Assembly: GCF_007954365.1 (NCBI RefSeq)
Contig: NZ_VOLO01000001.1
Span: 124,001 to 188,000, forward strand
DNA: 64,000 bases
Direction: 5' to 3'
Source of the DNA: Frigoribacterium sp. ACAM 257
Lineage (GTDB): Bacteria; Actinomycetota; Actinomycetes; Actinomycetales; Microbacteriaceae
Shown here: piece after piece, positions 8,259 to 19,784 of the stretch
Position numbering within the stretch: position 1 is the stretch's first letter
Layout: every line of letters starts with the position of its first letter
Made by a program: the position numbers and the translations under genes
The notes under the pieces: model-generated
Database searches by the model: none
The model's input: only the letters and a program-made list of their open reading frames with translations
Told to the model about the DNA's origin: nothing

Positions 8259-9228
8259 GACCACCACCACCGCTGTCGCCGGGCCGACGACACCTGCCGC
8301 CGTGCCCGTCAGCGGCGTGCCGACCGTGCTCGAGCACGGCCCGTACCGGGCCGAGATCGCCGGCGTCGGTGCGACGCTGCGTTCGCTGACCCACGACGGC
8401 CGTGACCTCGTCGTCCCGTTCGGCCTCGACGAGGTGCGTCCGCTGTACCGCGGCGCGCTGCTCGCCCCGTGGCCCAACCGGGTCGTCGACGGCTCGTGGG
8501 ACGACGACGGGGTCGAACGTCAGCTGCCCCTCAACGAGATCGAGCGGGGCCACGCGCTGCACGGGCTGGTGCAGTGGGCGGACTGGGCGGCCGACCCGGC
8601 CGACGAGGACGGCTCGCACCGCGCCTCCCTCGTGACCCAGCTCGCCCCGAGCGACGGCTATCCCTACCGGCTCGAGCTCCGAGCGACGTACGAACTCGGC
8701 GACGCCGGCCTGGTCACCACCGTCACGGCGACCAACGTCGGACAGGGCACGGCTCCGTACGGCGTCGCCCCGCACCCGTACCTCGTCGCCGGCGAGGGCC
8801 GGGTCGACGACTGGTCCCTGCTGCTCCCGGCGGCGAGCTACCTCGAGGTCACCGAGGAACGCCTCGTCCCGACCGGCGTGCACGGCGTCACCGAGCGTGA
8901 CGGCTTCGACTTCCGCGAGGCCCGCACCGTCGGCGACCTGTTCGTCGACCACGCCTTCACCGAGATCGACGCCGGTGCGGACGGGCGTGCCACGGTCGAG
9001 GTCGTCTCCCGCGACGGGAGCGGCGTCGCGATGTCGTGGGCCGTCTCCGAGCTGCCCTGGGTCCAGGTGCACACGGGCGACCGCCCGGAGCCCGAGCTCG
9101 ACCGCCTGGGCCTCGCCGTCGAGCCGATGACCTGCCCGCCCGACGCCTTCACCAGCGGCGTCGACCTCGTCCGGCTCGCGCCGGGGGAGTCGCACACCGC
9201 GTCCTGGACGATCTCCGCGATCGCCTGA
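8251..9228 (+). CDS. Aldose 1-epimerase family protein (GalM-like)
   Basis: A 325-residue mutarotase-fold protein. GalM-like signatures are APWPNRVVDG, the histidine motif GHALHGLV, the second histidine in YGVAPHPYLV, and the C-terminal VEPMTCPPDAF carrying the catalytic glutamate. The GTG start at 8251 overlaps the oxidase stop by 8 bp and is preceded by GGAGGA. It would interconvert alpha and beta anomers of the sugar released by the oxidase or imported by the transporter downstream. The first 20 residues are Thr/Pro/Ala-rich and probably disordered. Confidence 0.9.
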   Translation: MPETTTTAVAGPTTPAAVPVSGVPTVLEHGPYRAEIAGVGATLRSLTHDGRDLVVPFGLDEVRPLYRGALLAPWPNRVVDGSWDDDGVERQLPLNEIERGHALHGLVQWADWAADPADEDGSHRASLVTQLAPSDGYPYRLELRATYELGDAGLVTTVTATNVGQGTAPYGVAPHPYLVAGEGRVDDWSLLLPAASYLEVTEERLVPTGVHGVTERDGFDFREARTVGDLFVDHAFTEIDAGADGRATVEVVSRDGSGVAMSWAVSELPWVQVHTGDRPEPELDRLGLAVEPMTCPPDAFTSGVDLVRLAPGESHTASWTISAIA

Positions 9229-9266
9229 CGCGACCCCGCAGGAGGCGCCACCCGGCCTCCGAGGGA

Positions 9267-9299
9267 GGCGCGACTCGGCCGGGCAGGCCGGGTCGCGCC
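9267..9299 (+). terminator. Hairpin after oxidase-epimerase operon
   Basis: GGCGCGACTCGGCC (9267-9280) pairs with GGCCGGGTCGCGCC (9286-9299), with one G-U pair in RNA and a 5-nt loop. It lies between convergent genes, so it can serve both strands. An AGGAGGCG motif lies just upstream. Confidence 0.7.
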
Positions 9300-9313
9300 C
9301 GGCCGGGGTCGGC

Positions 9314-9631
9314 CTACGCGCCGATCGGCTCCGCGCCGAGAGGCTCCGTCTGCCAGGTGACCGCCGAGACGGCGCCGAGCGACCACCGCGCGAGCACGCC
9401 GTCGAGGGCGCGACGAGTGCGCCGTGCGGCGAGCTCGTCCCGCACGACGACGTCGAAGCGCAGCATCTCGGTGAGCTCGGTGAGCAGCACCGTCCCCGCG
9501 TCGGCGAGCTGCACGAGGTACTGCCCCTCGTCGACCCGCGCCGTCGTGTGCTCGGCCAGGAGCCGACGGGACAGCCAGAACAACCCGGCGCTGTCGTGCG
9601 CGGTGTGGACGGTGGCCGTGACGGTGATCAT
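9314..9631 (-). CDS. Uncharacterised 105-residue protein
   Basis: Starts at ATG 9631 (MITVTATVHTAHDSAG); the frame continues upstream but loses protein-like character. The sequence alternates beta-like and helical stretches (RVDEGQYLVQLADAGTVLLT, FDVVVRDELAARRTRRALDG), as in a small alpha/beta domain. No family was recognised. A PHO-box-like array sits 29 bp upstream of the start, so it may belong to the phosphate regulon (inference). Confidence 0.55.
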   Translation of the reverse strand: MITVTATVHTAHDSAGLFWLSRRLLAEHTTARVDEGQYLVQLADAGTVLLTELTEMLRFDVVVRDELAARRTRRALDGVLARWSLGAVSAVTWQTEPLGAEPIGA

Positions 9632-9659
9632 GCGCACATCGTGCCCCGCGTTCCGCTCA

Positions 9660-9692
9660 GGCCCGTGAACGGCGTGTATCCGGCGTGTGAAC
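9660..9692 (-). promoter_or_regulatory. PHO-box-like triplet of 11-bp direct repeats
   Basis: Read on the minus strand there are three consecutive 11-mers: GTTCACACGCC, GGATACACGCC and GTTCACGGGCC. PhoP of actinobacteria binds direct 11-bp repeats beginning GTTCACC. The array ends 28 bp from the start of the minus-strand gene at 9631. A second, better array lies before the alkaline phosphatase gene. Confidence 0.5.
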
Positions 9693-9713
9693 CCTGACCC
9701 CCGTGTGCGCGAC

Positions 9714-9742
9714 TTGACATCGGTCCCGGCCTGCCTCATAGT
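9714..9742 (+). promoter_or_regulatory. Promoter of the sugar-transport operon
   Basis: TTGACA at 9714-9719 is followed after 17 bp by CATAGT at 9737-9742. The operator at 9758-9773 lies just downstream, where a bound repressor would block initiation or clearance. Confidence 0.6.
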
Positions 9743-9757
9743 TGCCCCGGACCGCAG

Positions 9758-9773
9758 ATGTGAGCGCTCACAT
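9758..9773. promoter_or_regulatory. LacI-type operator 2 (sugar transporter)
   Basis: The perfect 16-bp palindrome ATGTGAGCGCTCACAT is the longest of the three operator copies in the window. Confidence 0.88.
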
Positions 9774-9919
9774 GAAACGGTCACATCAGCGTCACCGGGT
9801 CGGCACAGCAGCCGCACCGGCGACGTACGGGCCGGACATCGGCACCCGCACGCTCGGCCCGGCAAGACCCCCGCACCTTCCGCGCACCAGCGACACACCA
9901 CCTGACGAAGAGGTCACCT

Positions 9920-10045
9920 GTGAACCGCACCGCCCGCACCGCACCCGCCGCCTCGGCTCCCCGCCAGGCCGCACGCGCCTCCTCGGCCCTCTGCCCGGCG
10001 GCACCGGCACCGGCCCTCCGCGCCGCCGCCTCCTCGGCCGCCTAG
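9920..10045 (+). CDS. Possible 41-residue leader peptide
   Basis: A GTG start at 9920 with AGAGG seven bases upstream opens a 41-codon frame ending at TAG 10043-10045. The product is almost entirely Ala, Pro, Arg, Ser and Thr (MNRTARTAPAAS, then SSALCPAAPAPALRAAASSAA). It sits in the long leader of the sugar-transporter mRNA. In DNA this GC-rich such composition can arise by chance, so translation is only a possibility. Confidence 0.25.
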   Translation: MNRTARTAPAASAPRQAARASSALCPAAPAPALRAAASSAA

Positions 10046-10232
10046 GCCCCCAGCTCCGGCGCACCTCCCCGTGCGCCGGCCGGCCCGACGCGACCCCGGT
10101 CGCGACCCGCCGCCCCCGGCCCGGTCCCGCGACGTCCCGCCGCTCGCCCCCGCCGATCCCTGCACCACCCACGCAGCACACCATCCGTCATCGACGACGC
10201 CGTCGAGATGACACGGACACGAAGGAATCCCC

Positions 10233-11360
10233 GTGAACAAGAAGAAGCTCCTCGTCGGCATCGTCGCCGCAGGTCTCGCCGTCTCCCTCGCCGGCTGCGC
10301 CGGCGGCGGCCGTGGCGCCGACAGCGGCAGCGGCGACAGCGGCGGAGACAACTCGGGCGCCCTCATCGGCGTCGCGATGCCCACCAAGGTCTCCGAGCGC
10401 TGGATCAAGGACGGCGACGCCGTCAAGAGCGCCCTCGAGAAGAAGGGGTACAAGGTCGACCTCGAGTACGCCGACAACAAGATCCCCCAGCAGGTCCAGC
10501 AGGTCAGCAACATGATCACCAAGGGCGCGAAGGTCCTCATCGTCGCCTCGATCGACGGCGGCTCGCTCAGCGACCAGCTCGACTCCGCGGCCGCGGCCGG
10601 CATCAAGGTCATCTCGTACGACCGCCTCCTGACGGGCAACGAGAACGTCGACTACTACGTGTCGTTCGACAACTACAAGGTGGGCGTCGACCAGGGCACC
10701 AGCCTGCTGACCGGCCTCGGCCTCGCCGACGCCGACGGCGCGAAGGTCGACGGCGCCGAGCCCAAGACCATCGAGGTCTTCGCCGGCAGCCCCGACGACA
10801 ACAACGCGCAGTTCTTCTTCAACGGCGCGATGGACACCCTCAAGCCCTACATCGAGGACGGCTCGCTGACCATCGGCTCCGGCCAGGACCAGTTCACGCA
10901 GGCCGCCACGCAGCAGTGGGACCCCGCGACCGCCAAGGCCCGCATGCAGAACCTGGTCGCGTCGACGTACTCGGGCGGCACCAAGCTCGACGGCGTGCTC
11001 TCGCCCTACGACGGCATCTCGATCGGCATCATCTCGGCGCTCGAGGGTGCCGGCTACTCGGACGACGCCCTCCCGATCGTCACCGGCCAGGACGCCGAGG
11101 CCGCCTCGGTCAAGTCGATCATCGCCGGCCAGCAGTACTCGACCATCTACAAGGACACCCGTCAGCTCGCTGACCAGTCCGTCGTGATGGCCGACGACAT
11201 CCTCAACGGCAAGACGCCCGAGACGAACGACGACAAGACGTACGACAACAAGGTCAAGGTCGTCCCGACCTACCTGTTCCAGCCCGTCACCGTCACGAAG
11301 GACAACTACAAAGAGGTCCTGATCGACAGCGGCTACTACACCGAGGCCGACCTCAAGTAG
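10233..11360 (+). CDS. chvE: Sugar ABC transporter substrate-binding lipoprotein (ChvE/XylF type)
   Basis: A 375-residue lipoprotein. The signal peptide ends in the lipobox SLAGC (lipidated C22), followed by a Gly/Ser/Asp linker and a periplasmic-binding-protein type 1 fold starting [17 protein letters not shown]. This opening, the VIASIDGG-like hinge and the length fit multiple-monosaccharide binding proteins of the ChvE group (galactose, arabinose, xylose). The GTG at 10233 follows GAAGGA. It is the first gene of the importer and lies beside araBDA, so L-arabinose is the most likely ligand (inference). Confidence 0.93.
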   Translation: MNKKKLLVGIVAAGLAVSLAGCAGGGRGADSGSGDSGGDNSGALIGVAMPTKVSERWIKDGDAVKSALEKKGYKVDLEYADNKIPQQVQQVSNMITKGAKVLIVASIDGGSLSDQLDSAAAAGIKVISYDRLLTGNENVDYYVSFDNYKVGVDQGTSLLTGLGLADADGAKVDGAEPKTIEVFAGSPDDNNAQFFFNGAMDTLKPYIEDGSLTIGSGQDQFTQAATQQWDPATAKARMQNLVASTYSGGTKLDGVLSPYDGISIGIISALEGAGYSDDALPIVTGQDAEAASVKSIIAGQQYSTIYKDTRQLADQSVVMADDILNGKTPETNDDKTYDNKVKVVPTYLFQPVTVTKDNYKEVLIDSGYYTEADLK

Positions 11361-11373
11361 GTCTCCCCTCCCC

Positions 11374-11419
11374 GGGGCGCAGGAGGTGCGGTGCACCCGC
11401 TCCGCACCTCCTGCGCCCC
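11374..11419 (+). terminator. Intercistronic hairpin between binding protein and ATPase
   Basis: An 18-bp perfect stem (11374-11391 with 11402-11419) encloses a 10-nt loop. It starts 14 bp after the binding-protein stop. Such structures commonly stabilise the upstream mRNA and partly terminate, giving more binding protein than ATPase. Its arm contains AGGAGG. Confidence 0.7.
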
Positions 11420-11457
11420 ACAGCTCCGCCCCACCCCATGCACGAAAGAAGGAACAC

Positions 11458-12994
<1,537 letters not shown>

Positions 12995-13008
<14 letters not shown>

Positions 13009-14263
13009 CCCCACCCAGGCCTCCGACCCGAAGCCCACGGGCGGGTCGCCCACCTCCCGCCAGCCGCAGAGCGGCTCCGGCGGCAACCCGCTGGTCGGCG
13101 CGGTGTCGTACCTCGGCAGCCAGCTGCGCCAGATCGGCCTCTTCATCGCGCTGATCGTCATCGTGCTGTTCTTCCAGATCACGACGAACGGCATCACGCT
13201 GGCGCCGATCAACGTGTCGAACCTGGTGGTGCAGAACAGCTACATCCTGATCCTCGCCATCGGCATGGTGATGGTCATCATCGCCGGCCACATCGACCTC
13301 TCGGTCGGCTCCATCGTCGCCTTCACCGGCGCCATGGCCGGGGTCATGATCACGCAGTGGGGCCTGCCCTGGCCCGTCGCGGTCGTGCTCTGCCTCGTCC
13401 TCGGCGGCCTGGTCGGCGCCTGGCAGGGCTTCTGGATCGCCTACTTCGGCATCCCGGCCTTCATCGTCACCCTGGCGGGCATGCTCGCCTTCCGCGGCGC
13501 GGCCCAGATCGCCCTGCAGACGCAGCAGATCTCGCCCTTCCCCCAGGGCTTCCGCGACATCGGCTCCGGGTTCCTCCCGGCCTTCGGCTCGACCGGCTAC
13601 GAGCCGCTGACGCTCGTGCTCGGCGCGATCGCCGCCGTGGCCCTGATCGGCACAGGGCTCCGCGGCCGTGCCACGCGCCGCAAGTACCAGCTCGAGGACG
13701 AGCCGTTCCTGTGGTTCGTCACGAAGATGGTCTTCACCGTCGGCCTCGTGATGTACATCGGGTTCCTCCTCGCCAGCTACTCGGGCACCCCGATCGTGCT
13801 GGTCGTCCTGGCCGTGCTCGTGGTCGTGTACTCGACGGTCATGAAGAACTCGGTCTTCGGCCGCCACGTCTACGCCATCGGCGGCAACCTGCACGCCGCC
13901 GAGCTCTCGGGCATCAAGACGAAGCGCGTCACGTTCCTGCTGTTCGTCAACATGGGCGTCATCTCGGCCCTCGCCGGCCTGGTCTTCACGGGCCAGCTGA
14001 ACCTCGCCAGCGGCAGTGCCGGCAACGGGTTCGAGCTCGACGCCATCGCGGCCGTCTTCATCGGCGGCGCGGCGGTCACGGGCGGCATCGGCACGGTCAC
14101 CGGCGCCATCGTCGGAGGCCTGATCATCGGCATCCTGAACAACGGCATGTCGATCCTCGGCGTCGGCAGCGAGTACCAGTCCCTGATCAAGGGGCTCGTG
14201 CTGCTCGCCGCGGTCGCGTTCGACGTGTTCAACAAGCGCCGGGCCGGCTCCAGCGGCAAGTAG
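12995..14263 (+). CDS. mmsB: Sugar ABC transporter permease (MmsB/GguB type)
   Basis: A 422-residue permease of the BPD_transp_2 family with about ten membrane segments after a Pro/Ser/Gly-rich N-terminal tail of 35 residues. Diagnostic stretches are [39 protein letters not shown] and the coupling loop [20 protein letters not shown]. The length of about 420 and the inserted segment around residues 215-250 are typical of the multiple-monosaccharide (GguB) subgroup. It completes the importer with the two upstream genes. Confidence 0.96.
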
Positions 14264-14270
14264 CGGCGAG

Positions 14271-14293
14271 CGAGCTGCCGGCAGGGCAGCTCG
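14271..14293 (+). terminator. Hairpin after the sugar-transport operon
   Basis: CGAGCTGCC (14271-14279) pairs with GGCAGCTCG (14285-14293) over a 5-nt loop, seven bases after the permease stop. A second palindrome (TCGACGA/TCGTCGA) overlaps its end. Confidence 0.6.
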
Positions 14294-14318
14294 ACGAGGC
14301 TCGTCGACCGGTCGGTCG

Positions 14319-14404
14319 GTCGACGAATCAGGAGGCGCGGCCCAGGGGGGACCGCGCCTCCGTCGTCCCCGGTCGGTCCCGACGTTCGTGCCTGAGTCCT
14401 CGAC
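14319..14404. repeat. 86-bp inverted-arm element, copy 4
   Basis: Left arm GTCGACGAATCAGG (14319-14332), right arm CCTGAGTCCTCGAC (14391-14404), two mismatches between arms in the variable window, 58 bp between. A nested hairpin GGAGGCGCGG/CCGCGCCTCC (14331-14361) lies inside. The element lies between the transporter operon and the co-directional lacI-type gene. Confidence 0.9.
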
Positions 14405-14485
14405 ACGATCAGGGCCCCGGCCCCTGCCTGGCCGGCCGGCCGGCGGGCCCCGGATCGGAAACCGAACGACCTTTAGGATCAGACA

Positions 14486-15475
14486 GTGGCAACCCTCTTC
14501 GACGTCGCGGCCGCGGCCGGCGTCTCGCACCAGACGGTGTCGCGCGTCGTCAACGGCGACCCCACCGTGCGCCCAGCCACCAAGGCGAAGGTCGACGCCG
14601 CCGTCGAGAAGCTGAGCTACCGGCCGAGCCTCACCGCGCGGGCGCTCGCCAGCCGCAAGACCCGCTCGATCGGGCTGATCAGCACCGGGTTCCCCTTCTA
14701 CGGGCCCTCGAGCACGATGCACGGCTTCAACGGCGCCGCGCGCCGAGCCGGCTACCAGGTGTCGATGGCCACCCTCGACGGCGACGACGCCCGGGCCGTC
14801 CAGCAGGCCGTCGACGCGTTCGTCGGGCAGGCGGTGGCCGCCATCGTCCTGATCGCGCCCGACGCCGAGGCCCTCGAGGTGCTTCGCTCCTCCCGGGTGG
14901 CCGTGCCGCTGGTGACCGCCGACAGCGTCGCCGAGGACGGCCACCACGCCGTGTCGATCGACCAGGCGAGGGGGGCGGAGCTGGCCGTCGAGCACCTCGC
15001 GTCCCTCGGGCACCGTTCGGTCGCCCACGTCGCGGGCCCCGAGGCGTGGATGGACGGGCGCGACCGCGAGCGGGGCTGGCGAGACGCGTGCGAGCGCCTG
15101 GGCCTCGACGCGGGTCCGCTGCTGCGGGGTGACTGGACGCCCGCCTCCGGCCACCGACTGGGCCTCGAACTGGCAGAGCGGGGCGACGTCACCGCGGTCT
15201 TCTGCGCCAACGACCAGATGGCCCTCGGCGCCGTGCACGCGTTCTGCGACGTCGGCCGCGAGGTGCCGCGCGACGTGAGCGTCGTCGGCTTCGACGACGT
15301 GCCGGAGGCGGCGCACTTCCTGCCCCCGCTTACGACGGTGCGGCAGGACTTCGAGGCCCTCGGCCGCCGCATCATGGACACGGTCGAGGCGGTGCTCGCC
15401 GGCGACGACGGACCCGTCGAGGCCGTGCTGCCCGAGCTCGTCGTCAGGCGCTCGACGGCGGTGCCCCCGCACTGA
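14486..15475 (+). CDS. LacI-family transcriptional regulator (probable arabinose regulon repressor)
   Basis: A 329-residue repressor. The N-terminal helix-turn-helix reads TLFDVAAAAGVSHQTVSRVVNG, with the hinge-helix region SLTARALASRKT. The periplasmic-binding-like effector domain follows (GLISTGFPFYGPS, VFCANDQMALGAVHAF, VVGFDDVPEA). The GTG at 14486 has TAGGAT six bases upstream and looks leaderless. Its position between importer and araBDA, and three identical LacI-type palindromes upstream of the surrounding units, make it the likely regulator of all three. None of these palindromes precedes its own gene, so autoregulation is not evident. Confidence 0.93.
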   Translation: MATLFDVAAAAGVSHQTVSRVVNGDPTVRPATKAKVDAAVEKLSYRPSLTARALASRKTRSIGLISTGFPFYGPSSTMHGFNGAARRAGYQVSMATLDGDDARAVQQAVDAFVGQAVAAIVLIAPDAEALEVLRSSRVAVPLVTADSVAEDGHHAVSIDQARGAELAVEHLASLGHRSVAHVAGPEAWMDGRDRERGWRDACERLGLDAGPLLRGDWTPASGHRLGLELAERGDVTAVFCANDQMALGAVHAFCDVGREVPRDVSVVGFDDVPEAAHFLPPLTTVRQDFEALGRRIMDTVEAVLAGDDGPVEAVLPELVVRRSTAVPPH

Positions 15476-15542
15476 GGCGAGTTTGCCCGACCCTCGGCAG
15501 GACGCGGCCGCGTTGCACGCGGAGCACGCGGCGTGTGAGAAT

Positions 15543-15554
15543 GTGAGCGCTCAC
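15543..15554. promoter_or_regulatory. LacI-type operator 3 (araBDA promoter)
   Basis: GTGAGCGCTCAC, flanked by AAT on the left and TTT on the right, lies 66 bp before araB. A weak promoter (TTGCAC at 15513-15518, GAGAAT at 15537-15542) ends directly against it. Confidence 0.85.
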
Positions 15555-15619
15555 TTTCGCGTGGGCAGACCACCAGACCCGCCCCTCCGGGGCTCGCACC
15601 ACCAGGACAAGGACGTTCC

Positions 15620-17386
15620 ATGGCAGACACCACCGCCGCGCCCGACGCACACGTCGTCGGCGTCGACTTCGGCACGCTGAGCGGACGGGCGGTCGTCGTC
15701 CGCGTGTCCGACGGGGCCGAGCTGGGCACCGCCACCCACGAGTACTCGCACGCCGTCGTCGACCGCACGCTGCCCGTCGGCGGCGCGCGCCTCCCCGCCG
15801 ACTGGGCCCTGCAGGTGCCGAGCGACTACGTCGACGTGCTCAAGGAAGCCGTGCCGCGCGCCCTGGCCGAGTCGGGCGTCGATCCTGCCTCGGTGATCGG
15901 GATCGGCACCGACTTCACCGCCTGCACGATGGTCCCCACCACGGCCGACGGCACGCCCCTCAACGAGCTCGAGCAGTTCGCCGACCGGCCGCACGCCTAC
16001 GTCAAGCTGTGGCGTCACCACGCCGCCCAGGGCCAGGCCGACCGCATCAACGAGCTCGCTCGCGAGCGCGGCGAGTCGTGGCTGCCGCGCTACGGCGGGC
16101 TCATCTCGAGCGAGTGGGAGTTCGCGAAGGGGCTGCAGCTGCTCGAGGAGGACCCCGAGGTCTACGCCGCGACCGAGCACTGGGTCGAGGCCGCCGACTG
16201 GATCGTCTGGCAGCTCAGCGGCCGGTACGTCCGCAACGCCTGCACGGCCGGCTACAAGGGCATCCTGCAGGACGGCGAGTACCCGAGCGCCGACTTCCTC
16301 GCGGCGCTCAACCCCGACTTCGCGGACTTCGCCGAGGCGAAGGTCGCGCACGAGATCGGCGCCCTGGGCGACGCCGCCGGCACGCTGACGGCCGAGGCGG
16401 CCGGCTGGACCGGCCTGCCCGAGGGCATCGCCGTCGCGGTCGGCAACGTCGACGCCCACGTCACGGCCCCCGCCGCCAAGGCCACGCAGCCCGGCCAGAT
16501 GGTCGCGATCATGGGCACGAGCACCTGCCACGTCATGAACGGCGCCGAGCTCGCCGAGGTCCCCGGCATGTGCGGCGTCGTCGACGGCGGCATCACCGAG
16601 GGCTTCTTCGGCTACGAGGCCGGTCAGTCGGGCGTGGGCGACATCTTCGCCTGGTACGTCCGCAACCAGGTGCCGCAGTCGGCGGTCGACGCGGCGGAGG
16701 CGGCCGGCACCAGTGTGCACCAGTACCTGACCGACCTCGCCTACGAGCAGCCCGTCGGCGCCCACGGCCTCGTCGCGCTCGACTGGCACAGCGGCAACCG
16801 CTCGGTGCTCGTCGACCACGAGCTGAGCGGCGTGATCGTCGGCCAGACGCTCGGCACGACCCCCGAGGACGGCTACCGGGCGCTGCTCGAGGCCACGGCG
16901 TTCGGCACGCGACGCATCGTCGAGGCCTTCAACGACTCCGGCGTCCCCGTCACCGAGTTCATCGCCGCCGGCGGCCTGCTCAAGAACCGCCACCTGATGC
17001 AGACCTACAGCGACGTGCTCCGCATGCCGATCTCGACGATCCGCAGCGAGCAGGGCCCCGCGCTCGGCTCCGCGATCCACGCCGCCGTCGCCGCAGGTGC
17101 CTACCCGGACACCCGCGTGGCCGGCGACGCGATGGGCAGCCTGGACCGCGCCTCCTACACGCCCGACCCCGCCGCCGCCGATGCGTACGACGCCCTGTAC
17201 GCCGAGTACCTGCTGCTGCACGACTGGTTCGGGCGCGGCGGCAACGACGTGATGCACCGCCTCAAGGCGATCAGCAGGGAGGCGCGGGGCGGCTCGCACG
17301 CACCGGTCGCCGAGCCCGAGGCGCCCGCCGCCTCCGGCGGCTCGTCTGCTGCCGACGCGGCTGCCGCCGCGGAGGTGACCGCGTGA
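15620..17386 (+). CDS. araB: Ribulokinase
   Basis: A 588-residue FGGY-family kinase that phosphorylates L-ribulose with ATP. Visible motifs are [13 protein letters not shown] (the first phosphate loop, a ribulokinase hallmark), [14 protein letters not shown], the sugar-site region [23 protein letters not shown], and the ATP-site region [13 protein letters not shown]. The last 35 residues are Ala/Glu/Ser-rich and are not part of the catalytic fold. The ATG at 15620 follows AAGGAC. The stop overlaps the araD start (GTGA). Confidence 0.97.
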   Translation: MADTTAAPDAHVVGVDFGTLSGRAVVVRVSDGAELGTATHEYSHAVVDRTLPVGGARLPADWALQVPSDYVDVLKEAVPRALAESGVDPASVIGIGTDFTACTMVPTTADGTPLNELEQFADRPHAYVKLWRHHAAQGQADRINELARERGESWLPRYGGLISSEWEFAKGLQLLEEDPEVYAATEHWVEAADWIVWQLSGRYVRNACTAGYKGILQDGEYPSADFLAALNPDFADFAEAKVAHEIGALGDAAGTLTAEAAGWTGLPEGIAVAVGNVDAHVTAPAAKATQPGQMVAIMGTSTCHVMNGAELAEVPGMCGVVDGGITEGFFGYEAGQSGVGDIFAWYVRNQVPQSAVDAAEAAGTSVHQYLTDLAYEQPVGAHGLVALDWHSGNRSVLVDHELSGVIVGQTLGTTPEDGYRALLEATAFGTRRIVEAFNDSGVPVTEFIAAGGLLKNRHLMQTYSDVLRMPISTIRSEQGPALGSAIHAAVAAGAYPDTRVAGDAMGSLDRASYTPDPAAADAYDALYAEYLLLHDWFGRGGNDVMHRLKAISREARGGSHAPVAEPEAPAASGGSSAADAAAAAEVTA

Positions 17387-18093
17387 GCTTCATCGACCGC
17401 GCCACCGAGACCGCCATCGACGAGACGCGTCGCGCGGTGTGCGACCTGCACGCCGAGCTGACCCGCTACGGCCTCGTGGTCTGGACCGGCGGCAACGTCT
17501 CGCAGCGCGTTCCCGGCACGAACCTGTTCGTGATCAAGCCGAGCGGCGTCGACTACGACGACCTGACGCCCGAGAACCAGATCCTCTGCCACCTCGACGG
17601 CAGCGTCGTCGAGGGCAGCCCCGGCAGCGAGCGCAGCCCGTCGAGCGACACCGCCGCGCACGCCTACGTCTACCGCCACATGCCCAAGGTCGGGGGAGTC
17701 GTGCACACGCACTCCACCTACGCGACGGCCTGGGCGGCCCGCGGCGAGTCGATCCCGTGCGTCATCACCGCGATGGCCGACGAGTTCGGCGGCGAGATCC
17801 CGATCGGCCCCTTCGCGATCATCGGCGACGAGTCCATCGGCGAGGGCATCGTCGGCACGCTCGAGGGCCACCGCAGCCGTGCCGTGCTGATGCAGAACCA
17901 CGGTGTCTTCACGATCGGCAAGGACGCCCGCGACGCCGTCAAGGCCGCCGTCATGACCGAGGACGTCGCCCGCACGATCCACCTCAGCCGCCAGCTCGGC
18001 GAGCCGATCCCCATCCCGCAGGAGAGCGTCGACGCTCTCTTCGACCGCTACCAGAACGTCTACGGCCAGAAGCCCTCAGGAGCACTCGCATGA
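17383..18093 (+). CDS. araD: L-ribulose-5-phosphate 4-epimerase
   Basis: A 236-residue class II aldolase-fold enzyme converting L-ribulose 5-phosphate to D-xylulose 5-phosphate. Motifs are TGGNVSQR and [10 protein letters not shown] (phosphate site), [11 protein letters not shown], the zinc histidines in [11 protein letters not shown], and QNHGVFTIG with the third zinc histidine. Length is normal (E. coli AraD has 231). It starts with GTG overlapping the araB stop and ends overlapping the araA start, so the three are tightly coupled. Confidence 0.97.
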   Translation: MSFIDRATETAIDETRRAVCDLHAELTRYGLVVWTGGNVSQRVPGTNLFVIKPSGVDYDDLTPENQILCHLDGSVVEGSPGSERSPSSDTAAHAYVYRHMPKVGGVVHTHSTYATAWAARGESIPCVITAMADEFGGEIPIGPFAIIGDESIGEGIVGTLEGHRSRAVLMQNHGVFTIGKDARDAVKAAVMTEDVARTIHLSRQLGEPIPIPQESVDALFDRYQNVYGQKPSGALA

Positions 18094-19661
18094 GCACCGA
18101 CACGACCAGCACCTCCCGCAGCGCCGCTGCCGCCTCGTCCCACCTCGTCGACCCCGAGGCGTTCCTCGCCTCGAAGCAGGTCTGGTTCCTGACCGGCAGC
18201 CAGGGCCTCTACGGCGAGGACACGCTGCGGCAGGTCGCCGAGCAGTCCAAGGCCATCGCCGACGAGCTCGCGGCCGCCGCGGGCGTGCCCGTCGAGCTGG
18301 TCTGGAAGCCCGTCCTCACCGACGCCGAGACCATCAAGCGCACGATGCTCGAGGCGAACCTCGACGACTCCGTGATCGGCGTCACCGCGTGGATGCACAC
18401 ATTCAGCCCGGCCAAGATGTGGATCGGCGGCATCGACGCGCTCCGCAAGCCGCTGCTGCACCTGCACACGCAGGCCAACGTCGAGCTGCCCTGGGCCGAG
18501 ATCGACTTCGACTTCATGAACCTGAACCAGGCCGCGCACGGCGACCGCGAGTTCGGCTACGTGCAGACCCGCCTCGGCGCCCCGCGCAAGACCGTCGTCG
18601 GCCACGTCAGCGACCCTCGCGTGCAGCAGCAGGTCGGCACCTGGATGCGCGCCGCTGCCGGCGCCGCCGCGATGCGCTCGCTCAAGCTCGCCCGCTTCGG
18701 CGACAACATGCGCTTCGTCGCGGTCACCGAGGGCGACAAGACCGAGGCCGAGCTCGCCTTCGGCGTGCAGGTCAACACCTGGGGCGTCAACGAGCTGGCG
18801 GAGGCGGTGGCCGCGGCCCCCGAGACCGCGGTCGACGACCTCGTCGCCCTGTACGAGCGCGAGTACGACGTCGTCCCTGAGCTGCGTGCCGGGGGCGAGT
18901 GCCACCAGTCGCTGCGCGACGGCGCCGCGATCGAGATCGGGCTGCGCTCGTTCCTCGAGGCCGGCGGCTTCGGTGCGTTCACGACGAACTTCGAGGACCT
19001 GGGGGCGCTGAAGCAGCTCCCCGGCCTCGCCGTGCAGCGCCTGATGGCCGAGGGCTACGGCTTCGGCGCCGAGGGCGACTGGAAGACCGCGGTCCTGGTG
19101 CGCGCCGCCGCCGTGATGGGTGCAGGCCTGCCGGGAGGCGCCTCCTTGATGGAGGACTACACCTACCACCTGGTGCCCGGCGCCGAGAAGATCCTCGGCG
19201 CGCACATGCTCGAGGTCAGCCCGTCGCTGAGCTCGGCCCGCGCCTCGCTCGAGGTGCACGAGCTCGGCATCGGAGGCAAGGACGACCCGGTGCGCCTGGT
19301 CTTCACGGCCGACCCCGGCGAGGCCGTCGTCGTCGCGATGAGCGACGTGCGCGACCGGTTCCGCCTCACGGTCAACGTCGTCGACGTGGTCGAGCCCGAC
19401 GCCGACCTGCCGAACCTGCCCGTCGGCCGCGCCGTGTGGGAGCCGCGCCCGTCGTTCGCCGTCTCGGCCGAGGCCTGGCTCACGGCCGGTGCCGCCCACC
19501 ACACCGTGATGTCGACCTCCGTCGGCCTCGAGGCCTTCGAGGACCTCGCGCGCATCCTCGAGACCGAGCTGCTGATCATCGACGAGCACACCACCATGCG
19601 CGAGTTCACGCGTGAGGTGCGCTGGAACGCGGCCTACCACCGCCTGGCGCGCGGCCTGTAG
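18090..19661 (+). CDS. araA: L-arabinose isomerase
   Basis: A 523-residue enzyme converting L-arabinose to L-ribulose, Mn2+-dependent in the family. Visible segments are [44 protein letters not shown], the catalytic region [21 protein letters not shown] with a second catalytic acid, and HMLEVSPS. A 25-residue Ser/Thr/Ala-rich N-terminal extension precedes the fold. The ATG at 18090 overlaps the araD stop and follows AGGAG. It is the last gene of the operon; a terminator follows. Confidence 0.97.
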   Translation: MSTDTTSTSRSAAAASSHLVDPEAFLASKQVWFLTGSQGLYGEDTLRQVAEQSKAIADELAAAAGVPVELVWKPVLTDAETIKRTMLEANLDDSVIGVTAWMHTFSPAKMWIGGIDALRKPLLHLHTQANVELPWAEIDFDFMNLNQAAHGDREFGYVQTRLGAPRKTVVGHVSDPRVQQQVGTWMRAAAGAAAMRSLKLARFGDNMRFVAVTEGDKTEAELAFGVQVNTWGVNELAEAVAAAPETAVDDLVALYEREYDVVPELRAGGECHQSLRDGAAIEIGLRSFLEAGGFGAFTTNFEDLGALKQLPGLAVQRLMAEGYGFGAEGDWKTAVLVRAAAVMGAGLPGGASLMEDYTYHLVPGAEKILGAHMLEVSPSLSSARASLEVHELGIGGKDDPVRLVFTADPGEAVVVAMSDVRDRFRLTVNVVDVVEPDADLPNLPVGRAVWEPRPSFAVSAEAWLTAGAAHHTVMSTSVGLEAFEDLARILETELLIIDEHTTMREFTREVRWNAAYHRLARGL

Positions 19662-19680
19662 CAGCCGGCAGAGCCAGCCG

Positions 19681-19726
19681 AGGAGGCGGTCCGTGCGGTC
19701 CCGAGGGACGCGACGGACCGCCTCCT
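19681..19726 (+). terminator. Terminator of araBDA
   Basis: A 14-bp perfect stem (AGGAGGCGGTCCGT at 19681-19694 with its inverse at 19713-19726) contains an inner GTCCC/GGGAC stem and is followed by TTCGTCGTC. Confidence 0.85.
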
Positions 19727-19784
19727 TCGTCGTCGGGGCGGCACCCGTGGGAACACCGTCCGCGCCTCCGTGGTTGCAGCCCCC

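Larger units (their letters stand above)
9632..10232. other. 601-bp region upstream of the sugar transporter
   Basis: It contains a PHO-box-like triplet (9660-9692), a promoter (9714-9742), the second LacI-type operator (9758-9773) and an unusually long transcribed leader of about 460 nt. The leader is C-rich relative to G on the plus strand. It includes a possible 41-codon ORF (9920-10045), a hairpin formed by CCGGCGCAC (10056-10064) and GTGCGCCGG (10071-10079), and a smaller one near 10090. No conserved riboswitch class was recognised. Confidence 0.6.

Noticed and set aside
9742-10236. A 164-codon plus-strand frame across the sugar-transporter leader
   Set aside because: Pro/Arg/Thr-only composition, contains the operator, no ribosome-binding site at its start, and overlaps the binding-protein start in another frame.
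15620-19661. Assigning the kinase-epimerase-isomerase set to D-xylose or L-rhamnose use
   Set aside because: The kinase has the ribulokinase [10 protein letters not shown] motif and the isomerase is of the AraA fold, not XylA or RhaA.
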